DNA of 7,134 nucleotides from Pseudomonadota bacterium (GCA_030673585.1 DAOVIU010000051.1:1-7134), one strand, 5' to 3'; counted from the first letter of the stretch, positions 1 through 5,431 are shown. Notes: generated by a model from the sequence alone, not told the origin. A program made the numbers and translations.

Positions 1-762
1 CCGGAACCTGTCCAAGAGCTTTCCGAAGTTTGCCAAGCCCATGGCGTCCGAATCATTTACGATGGGGCCCATGTTTTGGGCCTTATTGCGGGGAAACGAT
101 TTCAAAATCCCTTGAATGAAGGGGCCTTTTTGATGACGGCCAGCACCCATAAGACGTTCTTCGGAAGCCAGCGCGGCCTCATCTTGAGCAATATGGAGGG
201 TGAGTATTGGCGCAAGATCGATAGAGGCGCCTTTCCGGGATCCTCCAGCAACCACCACCTTGATACCCTCGCTCAAATGGCCATCTGCACGTACGAAATG
301 ATGGAATACGGCGAGCAATACGCTGAGGGTACCATCAAGAATGCCAAGGCCCTTGCCTCAGCCCTGGACCGGTTCGGATTTGACGTTCAGGCGAAGGAAT
401 TTGGGTATACTGAAACCCATCAGGTCGGGGTCAACGTGAAAGCATTTGGTGGGGGGGAGAAGGTCTCCAGAACCCTTGAGATGAACGACATCATCCTCAA
501 TATGAATATGCTGCCCCATGAACCCTTAAGTGCCCATGACCACCCAGAGGGAGTCAGGATCGGAGCCCAGGAGATGACGCGATTCGGGATGGGAGAGGAA
601 GAGATGGCCCGCATCGCCGAGCTCATCAAGGAATGTATTGTCGAGAAGAGATCGGTGAAGGAGGAGGTTAATCGGTTCAGGTCTGAATATCAAGAGGTTA
701 CATACAGCTTCGATGAGCCCGCGCTGAGGAAACCGGAACTGGTTGAAATAAAGGCAACATAA
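1..762 (+). CDS. glyA: Serine hydroxymethyltransferase, archaeal-like, 3' part (5' end outside window)
   Basis: A PLP enzyme predicted to interconvert serine and glycine while passing the one-carbon unit to a folate or pterin carrier in the cytoplasm. The frame is open from base 1, giving 253 residues, so roughly the first 40% of a normal ~420-residue SHMT is missing. Seen directly: YDGAHV (residues 20-25), where the Asp and His match the SHMT pair that contacts the PLP ring; GLIAG; and STHKTFFGSQRG, whose Lys51 is the predicted Schiff-base lysine, 27 residues after His24. Near the C-terminus, EGVRIGAQE carries the Arg expected to bind substrate carboxylate. The wording of these motifs is closer to what I recall of archaeal SHMTs than to E. 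coli GlyA. The gene ends TAA at 760-762, and tatA follows after 14 bases, probably on the same transcript. A related PLP lyase or aldolase is a less likely alternative. Confidence 0.88.
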   Translation, partial: PEPVQELSEVCQAHGVRIIYDGAHVLGLIAGKRFQNPLNEGAFLMTASTHKTFFGSQRGLILSNMEGEYWRKIDRGAFPGSSSNHHLDTLAQMAICTYEMMEYGEQYAEGTIKNAKALASALDRFGFDVQAKEFGYTETHQVGVNVKAFGGGEKVSRTLEMNDIILNMNMLPHEPLSAHDHPEGVRIGAQEMTRFGMGEEEMARIAELIKECIVEKRSVKEEVNRFRSEYQEVTYSFDEPALRKPELVEIKAT

Positions 763-776
763 CGGAGGTAAGGAAG

Positions 777-1091
777 ATGTTTGGACTCGGACTGCCCGAG
801 ATGATCGTCATTGCCATTATCATACTCCTGATATTCGGTGCGAAGAGGCTTCCGGAGATCGGAAAGGGCCTGGGGAAGACGGCGAAGGAGATCAAGGATA
901 TATCGAAGGAAATGGAGAAGGGGAAAGAGAAGGAACAGGCCGAAGAACCGGAAGGAGAAGGGGAAAAGCCCCCTGAAAAAGCTGAAGGCAAGGAAAACCT
1001 ACTGGGTGACATCAAACCCGTGGTGAAAGACCTAAAGGAGATCAAGGGGAAGGTGGATAAGGTCAGAAAGTGGACCAGATTGCTGAAATAA
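777..1091 (+). CDS. tatA: Sec-independent protein translocase TatA
   Basis: Pore-forming subunit of the twin-arginine translocase, which moves folded proteins across the inner membrane. The 104-residue product has the whole TatA signature: a very short N-terminus (MFGLGLPE), one hydrophobic helix at about residues 9-20, the FG hinge at Phe20-Gly21, then an amphipathic helix beginning AKRLPEIGKGLGK. A long Lys/Glu-rich tail follows to residue 75, and the last 30 residues form another probable helix. FG-A at the hinge favours TatA over TatB, which usually has G-P there, although Glu8 is also seen in TatB. The start is fixed by CGGAGG at 763-768, eight bases before ATG. It follows glyA closely and meets the next gene tail to tail with a 5-base gap. 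No tatC is in the window, so any tatC must lie elsewhere. Confidence 0.92.
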   Translation: MFGLGLPEMIVIAIIILLIFGAKRLPEIGKGLGKTAKEIKDISKEMEKGKEKEQAEEPEGEGEKPPEKAEGKENLLGDIKPVVKDLKEIKGKVDKVRKWTRLLK

Positions 1092-1096
1092 ACCCT

Positions 1097-1621
1097 TTAC
1101 CGGTTCTTGTATACGACCTTTGCCACGTATTCCGCGCCCCTCTCAATGGCATACTCAACGGTATCATTACTCCCCGATGACTTTGCATTGACGTCCTTCT
1201 TCAGAACCACTTTCCTCTTTTCACCATCGATAAACTTACAGTTGAATTGAACTGACGCGCTCCCCATATGTCTCCCCCCGGGGATGAAGCTTTTCCCTAT
1301 TCGCCTCCCCACCGTAGGCGGGACGTAGGAAAGGATCTCCGCATCGAGGAGCACTACCCCGGCCTTCGAGGAGGGCATTTTCGTCGTTATCTTCTTGAAC
1401 CACTTATACTTGGCATTGTAGCGCTGAAGCTGGCTCAGGAGGGCATCCTTGAGGTTGGACGCATACTCTTTCGGTATACCGACATCGGATTTGACAGTCA
1501 CAAGATGAACCACGAGGGTATCATAGCCCGTAAGGCGTTTCTCTGCCACGGCTTGTCCATGAAAGCAAAATACCACTATGACTACCACGAAACCCATAAA
1601 CCATCCAAACCGCTTGCCCAT
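1097..1621 (-). CDS. Exported DUF4410-like protein with Sec signal peptide
   Basis: A 174-residue protein of unknown function, predicted to be exported. The start at 1621 is chosen over an in-frame upstream start at 1666 because AAGGAGG (1630-1636) lies eight bases before it and the N-terminus then reads as a classical signal peptide: MGKR, a hydrophobic core at about residues 8-20, and a likely cut after AVA at residue 26. There is no lipobox cysteine. The mature part has a 'GYDTLVVHLVTVKS' opening strand, an amphipathic helix rich in Leu/Gln, then 'RRIGKSFIPGGR' followed by alternating strands and a helix (EYAIERGAEYVAKVV). This order (strand, helix, glycine-rich turn, 'x-F-x-D-G' strand) resembles the DUF4410 family of periplasmic or lipoprotein-type proteins. 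The family call is by eye and only moderately sure. The gene has its own promoter and leader hairpin and converges on tatA. Confidence 0.8.
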   Translation of the reverse strand: MGKRFGWFMGFVVVIVVFCFHGQAVAEKRLTGYDTLVVHLVTVKSDVGIPKEYASNLKDALLSQLQRYNAKYKWFKKITTKMPSSKAGVVLLDAEILSYVPPTVGRRIGKSFIPGGRHMGSASVQFNCKFIDGEKRKVVLKKDVNAKSSGSNDTVEYAIERGAEYVAKVVYKNR

Positions 1622-1665
1622 GAGAAATACCTCCTTTTTTGATAGTGGAAAATAGACCTTTCCCA

Positions 1666-1680
1666 TCCCTTCCCAAGGGA
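1666..1680 (-). promoter_or_regulatory. 5' leader hairpin of the DUF4410-like gene
   Basis: TCCCTT-CCC-AAGGGA on the plus strand is a perfect 6-bp inverted repeat with a 3-base loop. It lies just downstream of the predicted start point of the minus-strand transcript (about 1686) and 30 bases before the ribosome binding site. A 5'-end stem of this kind could stabilise the mRNA or bind a regulator. No function is shown. Confidence 0.4.
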
Positions 1681-1692
1681 ACGATTGAGTAA

Positions 1693-1721
1693 ATAATAAG
1701 CCAAACCCTCATCCCCGTCAA
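1693..1721 (-). promoter_or_regulatory. Sigma70-type promoter for the DUF4410-like gene
   Basis: Read on the minus strand, TTGACG (1716-1721) is followed after exactly 17 bases by TATTAT (1693-1698). Both boxes match the sigma70 consensus at five of six positions. Transcription would start near 1686 and give a leader of about 65 bases before the ATG at 1621. Confidence 0.7.
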
Positions 1722-1817
1722 TAATTTTGGGGCGACTTCCGAATGGAGGGGAGCACCATGCAACGTGCCCCCGATGGTTTACCGTACCACACGATAGTTC
1801 ATCTCCTCACGCTCGCC

Positions 1818-1846
1818 TTGAAAGCCATAAACCGCTATGTTAGTAT
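1818..1846 (+). promoter_or_regulatory. Sigma70-type promoter candidate for the CxxC thioesterase gene
   Basis: TTGAAA (1818-1823), a 17-base spacer and TAGTAT (1841-1846) on the plus strand. A start near 1853 would give an unusually long leader of about 114 bases before the ATG at 1967. I see no convincing riboswitch fold in that leader. The boxes are good, but the distance makes the link to the gene less sure. Confidence 0.45.
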
Positions 1847-1966
1847 TCGTCTTTGAACGCCTTTGGCCGATGCCGCTTGATGCCCGATCTTGGGGGATAG
1901 GGTCTGCCGGAGGGAACTGAGGGCCGATCAGAATATTTCAGGGAAAAGCGTGGAGGGCTTATCACT

Positions 1967-2449
1967 ATGGAGACGTTACCTTCTTACAAGGCCTGCTTCG
2001 CTTGCGGCAAGGAGAATAGGCATGGATTGCGCCTCCAATTCTTCGCTGACCGAGATTCGGTGAGAGGGACTTTTAGGCCCCGGGATCACTTCTGTGGGTA
2101 CCCGGGACTCGTCCATGGCGGCATCCTGGCCTCCGTGGCCGATGAAGTAATGTGGTGGGCCGCCAGTTGGAAGGAGGCTTCCTCCTGTGTCACGGTGGAG
2201 TTGAGCGTCAAATACCTCAAGCCCGCTCCCACTGAAGGGGAATTGGAGTTGACCGGCCGGGTGAAGGGCCAAAAGAAGAGAATTATGGAAGTCGAGGGGG
2301 AAGTGAGGGATAAAGAAGGAAAGGTTTATGCCACTGCGTGGGGGAAGTATCTCATCCTAACCGATGAAAAGAATCGGGAGGCCATGCCGCTGCTGGATTT
2401 CACGGGTTGTAGCGAGGAAGTGAAGGAACGATATCTGAAGAACCCTTGA
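1967..2449 (+). CDS. Hotdog-fold (4HBT/PaaI-like) acyl-CoA thioesterase with N-terminal CxxC motif
   Basis: Predicted cytoplasmic acyl-CoA thioesterase of 160 residues; the substrate cannot be told from sequence. The N-terminus carries C10-x-x-C13-G-x-x-N-x-x-G-L-x-L, a signature placed before the hotdog domain in one branch of the PaaI/4HBT superfamily; the two cysteines could bind metal, but I cannot see a full ligand set. The hotdog core follows: GLVHGGILASVADE (residues 47-60), with His50-Gly-Gly at the usual catalytic turn and Asp59/Glu60 on the central helix, then strands ending near residue 130. A polar 30-residue tail follows the fold. GGAGGG at 1952-1957 lies nine bases before ATG and supports this start. 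It stands alone between two divergent or convergent neighbours. A second, unrelated-looking hotdog gene sits 900 bases downstream. Confidence 0.82.
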   Translation: METLPSYKACFACGKENRHGLRLQFFADRDSVRGTFRPRDHFCGYPGLVHGGILASVADEVMWWAASWKEASSCVTVELSVKYLKPAPTEGELELTGRVKGQKKRIMEVEGEVRDKEGKVYATAWGKYLILTDEKNREAMPLLDFTGCSEEVKERYLKNP

Positions 2450-2498
2450 TCTTCGTAATCCATTACCTACCTTTTCACCCAACCTTTTGCTCTGAAAT

Positions 2499-2515
2499 CT
2501 CCGAAAAAATCGGAG
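2499..2515. terminator. Hairpin between convergent genes, possible weak terminator
   Basis: CTCCGA-AAAAA-TCGGAG is a perfect 6-bp stem with a 5-base loop. It sits in the 103-base gap between the ends of the plus-strand thioesterase and the minus-strand membrane gene, where a shared terminator would be expected. There is no proper T-run on either side (only ATTT in the minus direction), so intrinsic termination would be weak. Confidence 0.3.
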
Positions 2516-2552
2516 CGGATTGGCCTCCGAAGTCGTTGGTGGCTTGTGCCTC

Positions 2553-3047
2553 TCAGGGAGAATCGGTGGAAGGCGTTTCAGGCGAAGAAATTGCAGGGGT
2601 TTTCCGCCTTTCACGCCTGAACCCCAGGTGCAAGAGCGACATTGTTGGCATTAAAAGGGTAAAGGGTAGCAGGAAAAATATGAAGGCATGAGCCCAGACC
2701 AGCAATAGTAATATCGTGATGGGTCCCAACCAGAATGTTAGGGCATGGGCCCAGAAGGAATGGCCCAATTTTCTTGCGATCCTGCCCCATAACCAGCCGC
2801 ACACCAAGAAGAATCCCCCATAGTATGCAATGCCGATGATGAGCTCAAGGGTCTCATTGCCCACGTGGATCAACAAACCCAACAAGAGGATGGAGATGAC
2901 CGCAAATACAATGGCCCACAAGGTGAGCGCAAAGGCCCAAAAGGAGTAACCAAGCCTCTGACCGATTCTCCCCCATGCCCAGCTATCAAGGAAAAACAGC
3001 CCTCCGAAGAAAAGAATCGATATGAACACCTCAACAGTCTCTCCCAT
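2553..3047 (-). CDS. Small membrane protein made of two tandem copies of a ~42-residue unit
   Basis: A 164-residue membrane protein of no family I recognise. Residues 3-44 and 65-106 are copies of each other at a fixed offset of 62 without gaps; by eye about 23 of 42 positions are identical. Each copy reads ET-x-E, a hydrophobic helix with a GG pair, W-x-W-G-R-I, two or three basic residues, LG, SFWA-x-ALT, W. A hydrophobic helix follows each copy (about 45-60 and 107-135), so four to five membrane spans are likely. The tail (144-164) is basic and then Ser/Pro/Thr-rich. The start at 3047 is chosen over an upstream start at 3155 because GGAGGA (3054-3059) lies six bases before it; the upstream part lacks a ribosome site and looks non-coding. 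The paired Trp/Arg motif may form a symmetric bundle, but function is unknown. Confidence 0.75.
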   Translation of the reverse strand: MGETVEVFISILFFGGLFFLDSWAWGRIGQRLGYSFWAFALTLWAIVFAVISILLLGLLIHVGNETLELIIGIAYYGGFFLVCGWLWGRIARKLGHSFWAHALTFWLGPITILLLLVWAHAFIFFLLPFTLLMPTMSLLHLGFRRERRKTPAISSPETPSTDSP

Positions 3048-3103
3048 TATCGCTCCTCCCAGGGGGCTCCAGGGCGGCGCCCTCATGGATTCGGATCCCA
3101 TTC

Positions 3104-3132
3104 TCCATACCATAACTCGGATTGGGAAACAA
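3104..3132 (-). promoter_or_regulatory. Weak promoter candidate for the duplicated membrane gene
   Basis: On the minus strand TTGTTT (3127-3132), a 17-base spacer and TATGGA (3104-3109). Spacing is ideal, but each box matches the consensus at only three or four positions. A start near 3097 would leave a 50-base leader before the ATG at 3047. Confidence 0.25.
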
Positions 3133-3291
3133 TCCCTTTCATAAAGCAGCAGCACCCTTTTTCCTTGGCCTCAGTATTCCGAAAACCCCTTGCCCAAATC
3201 CCCATTTAGGTCCAGGGAATTTGCGCCAACGGTTGGTTCCCTTATACCCTTTTCGAGGCACGCAAGCAGGAAACTCCAGAACATAATGGTG

Positions 3292-3320
3292 TTGAAAAAT
3301 TTCGGCTGATGGCTTAAGAA
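3292..3320 (+). promoter_or_regulatory. Weak promoter candidate for the PaaI-type thioesterase gene
   Basis: TTGAAA (3292-3297), 17 bases, then TAAGAA (3315-3320). The -35 box is good and the -10 box poor. A start near 3327 would leave a leader of about 23 bases containing the GGAGG ribosome site, so the geometry is reasonable. Confidence 0.25.
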
Positions 3321-3349
3321 GCTGAATAGAAACTTCAACGGAGGTCCCA

Positions 3350-3775
3350 ATGGAAAAGAAGGTGTTCGATGCTCTCTTGAAAAGGGTGGAATGGGAGCCT
3401 TATGCTCAACTTCTGGGATTGAGGCTCAAGAAAGTGGACAAGGGTTATTCCCTCGTGGAAATGGAAATTCGGGAGGAGATGCAAAACATCCTGGAAAGCA
3501 CCCACGGTGGGGCCATCTTCTCACTCATCGACGAAGCCTTCGAAACGGCTTCGAATTCCCACGGAACCATTGCCGTGGCGCTCAACATGAATGTCACCTT
3601 TATTGCCCCTCCATCTCCGGGCGAGGTCCTACAGGCCGAGGCAAAGGAGATCAACCTCACCCCACGGACGGCCACTTACCTCATTAACGTAACCGGCGTG
3701 GAGCGTCGACTCATCGCCACCTGCCAGGCGTTGGTCTACCGCAAAAAGGAGATGTTGCCGTTTCTGGAGGAGTAG
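3350..3775 (+). CDS. PaaI-family hotdog acyl-CoA thioesterase
   Basis: Predicted cytoplasmic thioesterase of 141 residues, the normal size for the PaaI group, which hydrolyses aryl- or acyl-CoA thioesters. The core motif T-H52-G-G-A-I-F-S-L-I-D61-E-A-F (residues 51-64) is the PaaI signature: HGG at the active-site turn and the central-helix Asp61 that acts as the usual catalytic acid/base. A second conserved block, NMNVTFIAPPSPGE-x-L-x-AEA (79-99), is the central strand and turn of the fold. The N-terminal segment with 'F-x-x-L-G-L-R-L' type spacing is also typical. GGAGG at 3340-3344 lies five bases before ATG. It is a single gene, convergent with the J-domain gene. Compared with the thioesterase at 1967-2449, it lacks the CxxC motif and is shorter, so the two are probably not recent duplicates. 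Confidence 0.87.
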   Translation: MEKKVFDALLKRVEWEPYAQLLGLRLKKVDKGYSLVEMEIREEMQNILESTHGGAIFSLIDEAFETASNSHGTIAVALNMNVTFIAPPSPGEVLQAEAKEINLTPRTATYLINVTGVERRLIATCQALVYRKKEMLPFLEE

Positions 3776-3816
3776 CTCTTTGCGGCAAAAAGGGGGATGG
3801 GACGGGGTAATGGGAG

Positions 3817-3835
3817 TAATGACCTTATAATGACC
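3817..3835. repeat. Short direct repeat TAATGACC
   Basis: TAATGACC occurs at 3817-3824 and again at 3828-3835, an 11-base period, in the 61-base gap between two convergent genes. It may be a chance duplication. No terminator hairpin with a T-run is visible in this gap. Confidence 0.3.
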
Positions 3836-3836
3836 A

Positions 3837-4304
3837 TCACCTCTTCATCAGCGACTCGTAGGCCCTCTGAATGGCCACTACCTTCCTATGGGCCATCTCT
3901 TGGAATTCGTTGCCCAGATGGGTCACCTTATCGGGGTGATATTTGGCCACTGCCTTTCGATACGCAGCCTTGATCTCATCGGGGGAGGCGCCCGGCTTTA
4001 CGCCGAGGATTTTAAGCGGATCTTTTTCCTCATTGCCGCTGGGGGCTTCTCCGTCCCGTTTCTCCTCGTAACTCCCCTCCCCTTGGCCAGTTGGTGGCCT
4101 CTTATATCCTCTGTACCTCCGGTAAAAATCACCAGGGGATTCTCCCGGACGTTTGGTCATGAGGAACCAAATGAGAACTCCGATCAAGAGGAGATCGTCC
4201 ACCCATCCCGGGCCCACCAAAAAATCGGGAAGAACGTCAAAGGGGCTAAGAATATACAGGAGGACCAGAATCAGGGGTAAAGCCCTCCGCAGCCAAATCT
4301 TCAT
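3837..4304 (-). CDS. YkvA-like (DUF1232) membrane segment fused to a C-terminal J domain
   Basis: A predicted membrane-anchored J-domain co-chaperone, expected to stimulate an Hsp70 (DnaK) at the inner membrane. Residues 1-50 carry the DUF1232/YkvA signature: a hydrophobic helix, then 'LSPFDVLPDFL-x-G-x-G-x-x-DDLLLIGVLIWFL' with the SPFD-x-x-PD turn and the DD pair. Residues 51-93 form a polar linker rich in Gly, Glu and Arg. Residues 94-155 are a compact J domain: DPLKILGVKPGASPDEIKAAYR (helix I/II start), then the obligatory HPD at 123-125, and a third helix ending 'AIQRAYESLMKR'. There is no Gly/Phe or zinc region, so it is a minimal class C J protein. ATG at 4304 has GGAGG eleven bases upstream, a slightly long gap. 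The client is unknown. Confidence 0.87.
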   Translation of the reverse strand: MKIWLRRALPLILVLLYILSPFDVLPDFLVGPGWVDDLLLIGVLIWFLMTKRPGESPGDFYRRYRGYKRPPTGQGEGSYEEKRDGEAPSGNEEKDPLKILGVKPGASPDEIKAAYRKAVAKYHPDKVTHLGNEFQEMAHRKVVAIQRAYESLMKR

Positions 4305-4333
4305 GTTTGTACTGTCCTCCCTTGCGATGCAGG

Positions 4334-4339
4334 ATTATA
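4334..4339 (-). promoter_or_regulatory. Consensus -10 box upstream of the YkvA-J gene
   Basis: TATAAT on the minus strand, about 30 bases before the ATG at 4304. No recognisable -35 box lies 16-18 bases upstream, so this promoter would need an activator or be weak. The inverted repeat at 4362-4380 lies at the upstream side, where an activator could sit. Confidence 0.35.
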
Positions 4340-4361
4340 GGGGATAATAGTAGTTTCCGAG

Positions 4362-4380
4362 ATCCTTCTCGCCTAAGGAT
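4362..4380. repeat. Inverted repeat ATCCTT-N7-AAGGAT
   Basis: Perfect 6-bp arms with a 7-base spacer, located between the end of the single-span gene (4408) and the -10 box of the YkvA-J gene. It lacks a T-run, so it is a poor terminator. Its place just upstream of the -35 region fits an operator or activator site equally well. Confidence 0.3.
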
Positions 4381-4407
4381 AAATGGATAAAATGCATTTC
4401 CCTCCCA

Positions 4408-4719
4408 CTAATGAATGAGTTTCTTCTTGATGAACCGTTTTATCCGGTGGTAGAAATAATCCGCCTGACACATCAGGGTCTCCTGTTTTCGCTCGATCCT
4501 CGATAACTCCTTCCTCTTAACCCTATCGCTGAAAAGGGTCAGCTCCCCGTTGGGTTCCACGATTTTTATAACTCCCCTTTTTACCTCCGCCTCCAAAACA
4601 CGAATCTGAATGCCTTCCGAGGAGAAGATCTTCTCCATCCCTCTCTCCTTTAGATTAATCCATACCGAGATCCCCAATACAATCAGGATAAGGACGATAA
4701 CGGAGGTAGATCGTTTCAT
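4408..4719 (-). CDS. Small single-span membrane protein with basic tail, unknown function
   Basis: A 103-residue protein I do not recognise. MKRS precedes one hydrophobic segment at about residues 7-22 with no obvious signal-peptidase site, so it is probably a membrane anchor with the rest facing the periplasm, though an uncleaved or cleaved signal cannot be excluded. The middle (33-65) looks like short beta strands (GIQIRVLEAEVKRG, GELTLFSDRV). The C-terminal 40 residues are helical and strongly basic, ending RIKRFIKKKLIH; one Cys lies near residue 84. A G-rich ribosome site (GGGGGG, ending about seven bases before ATG) and a good sigma70 promoter upstream support a real gene. It is divergent from the sigma54-type gene at 5003, with which it shares a 283-base regulatory region. 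Confidence 0.68.
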   Translation of the reverse strand: MKRSTSVIVLILIVLGISVWINLKERGMEKIFSSEGIQIRVLEAEVKRGVIKIVEPNGELTLFSDRVKRKELSRIERKQETLMCQADYFYHRIKRFIKKKLIH

Positions 4720-4761
4720 GAATTCCCCCCGGAATCCTCATAAGAGAGGCCCACATCCTCT

Positions 4762-4790
4762 TCTATAGCAACTTTTTCAAGGGGAGTCAA
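4762..4790 (-). promoter_or_regulatory. Sigma70-type promoter for the single-span membrane gene
   Basis: On the minus strand TTGACT (4785-4790), a 17-base spacer and TATAGA (4762-4767). The predicted start near 4755 leaves a 36-base leader before the ATG at 4719. Box quality, spacing and position all fit. Confidence 0.65.
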
Positions 4791-4809
4791 TCAGGCCTCG
4801 GTTTAAGCA

Positions 4810-4828
4810 CGGCCAGAATGCGTGGCCG
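4810..4828. promoter_or_regulatory. Palindrome CGGCCA-N7-TGGCCG, possible activator site
   Basis: Perfect 6-bp inverted repeat with a 7-base gap, GC-rich inside an otherwise AT-rich region. It lies about 120 bases upstream of the sigma54-type promoter at 4946-4962, the range in which enhancer-binding proteins usually sit. It could instead regulate the divergent promoter at 4762-4790, whose -35 box is 20 bases away. Regulatory role is inferred. Confidence 0.4.
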
Positions 4829-4890
4829 GAAGGACTCTGAAAAAATTGCATAGTAAACGAATACCATCGCTCTTTAGATCAGGCCATATG

Positions 4891-4919
4891 TTTGTAACTA
4901 TTTGAAATTATTTTGAAAT
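4891..4919. repeat. Helically phased AT-rich repeats TTTG(A/T)AA
   Basis: TTTGTAAC (4891-4898), TTTGAAAT (4901-4908) and TTTGAAAT (4912-4919) repeat at 10-11-base steps, one DNA turn apart, followed by an A-rich tract to 4930. They lie between the palindrome and the sigma54-type promoter, where bent DNA or a bending protein commonly assists looping. Confidence 0.4.
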
Positions 4920-4945
4920 ATAAAAATAAATCGCAAGGACGATTA

Positions 4946-4962
4946 TTGGCACGAAACTTGAA
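4946..4962 (+). promoter_or_regulatory. Sigma54-type (-24/-12) promoter
   Basis: TTGGCAC (4946-4952), five bases GAAAC, then TTGAA (4958-4962). This matches the sigma54 pattern TGGCAC-N5-TTGCW at every defined position except the C of the -12 GC, which is A. Transcription would start near 4973 and give a 30-base leader before the ATG at 5003. No competing sigma70 promoter of similar quality is seen here. Confidence 0.6.
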
Positions 4963-4987
4963 TATAAATATTCGGCAAATAGTAAGC

Positions 4988-4995
4988 AAAGGAGG
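4988..4995 (+). promoter_or_regulatory. Ribosome binding site fixing the start at 5003
   Basis: AAAGGAGG, a near-perfect Shine-Dalgarno, sits seven bases before ATG 5003. It rules out the in-frame upstream start at 4913, which would also lie inside the promoter region. Confidence 0.8.
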
Positions 4996-5002
4996 CGTGG
5001 GG

Positions 5003-5203
5003 ATGAAAGTTAGACTACTAAAATGTAAAGAAGGTCACAAAACCGTAGCCCTTGCGAATTACAATCCAAAGCTCTGTGAGGCCGACATCGATTTCTTTGT
5101 CCAAAACAACGGACGCATGACTCGCCATAAGAAGTGTGGAAGCAGCCTCATCGTAAATAGAATCGTGGAAGGGAATGGCTGGGTCGATCACTGGAAATTT
5201 TGA
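5003..5203 (+). CDS. 66-residue Cys/His-rich protein, possible small metal-binding protein
   Basis: A soluble small protein of no family I recognise. It contains C8-x3-H12 near the N-terminus (LLKCKEGHKTVAL), C25, and H42-x2-C45 (RHKKCG); these five residues could form a single zinc or iron site, but spacing matches no standard finger I know. The chain alternates predicted strands with a short helix and ends in an aromatic patch with two Trp (GWVDHWKF). It has no signal peptide or membrane span. The perfect ribosome site and the sigma54-type promoter directly upstream make it a credible gene. Its codons look ordinary for the window. Regulation through a sigma54 activator would suggest response to a specific signal such as nitrogen, carbon source or stress. 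Function is unknown. Confidence 0.72.
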   Translation: MKVRLLKCKEGHKTVALANYNPKLCEADIDFFVQNNGRMTRHKKCGSSLIVNRIVEGNGWVDHWKF

Positions 5204-5431
5204 TTCCTCCCGTTCCGGCGAGCCACTTCCTTTATCTCATAATATCTCTATTGCTCGGTATACTTGCCGCAAGACGGCTCTGATTTTCCTTTCGGGAAAG
5301 CTCGCCCCATCGTGAATCAAGGGTTTATTCCCTCTTCACCATTTGACCCCATCCTACCACCTCGCTTCACCGCAAACAGCCCTCGACCGCTACTTCGCCC
5401 TACAACTTATCGGAATATCCACCGATTAAAC

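Larger units (their letters stand above)
3048..3349. other. Divergent intergenic region between the duplicated membrane gene and the PaaI-type gene
   Basis: About 300 bases with no convincing gene: open frames crossing it lack ribosome sites and family-like content. It should hold promoters for both flanking genes. I see only weak candidates, listed separately, and no clear operator or structured RNA. Confidence 0.6.

Noticed and set aside
1268..1642. Plus-strand 124-codon frame.
   Set aside because: Antisense to the DUF4410-like gene, which has a promoter, ribosome site and signal peptide.
2446..2691. Plus-strand 81-codon frame overlapping the membrane gene.
   Set aside because: No ribosome site or family-like features; it is the reverse side of the duplicated membrane gene and its downstream gap.
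2865..3209. Plus-strand 114-codon frame rich in Gln, Pro and Ser.
   Set aside because: Mostly antisense to the duplicated membrane protein and low-complexity in composition; no ribosome site.
1967..3775. Two thioesterase genes close together as a possible acyl-CoA cluster.
   Set aside because: They are separate transcription units of different subtypes with an unrelated gene between them and no other acyl-CoA enzyme nearby.
5217..5306. Inverted pair GGCGAGC / GCTCGCC with an alternative GAGCC / GGCTC pairing, like an attenuator.
   Set aside because: Arms are 52-76 bases apart and short, with no T-run or leader peptide; chance is likely in a region of this size.
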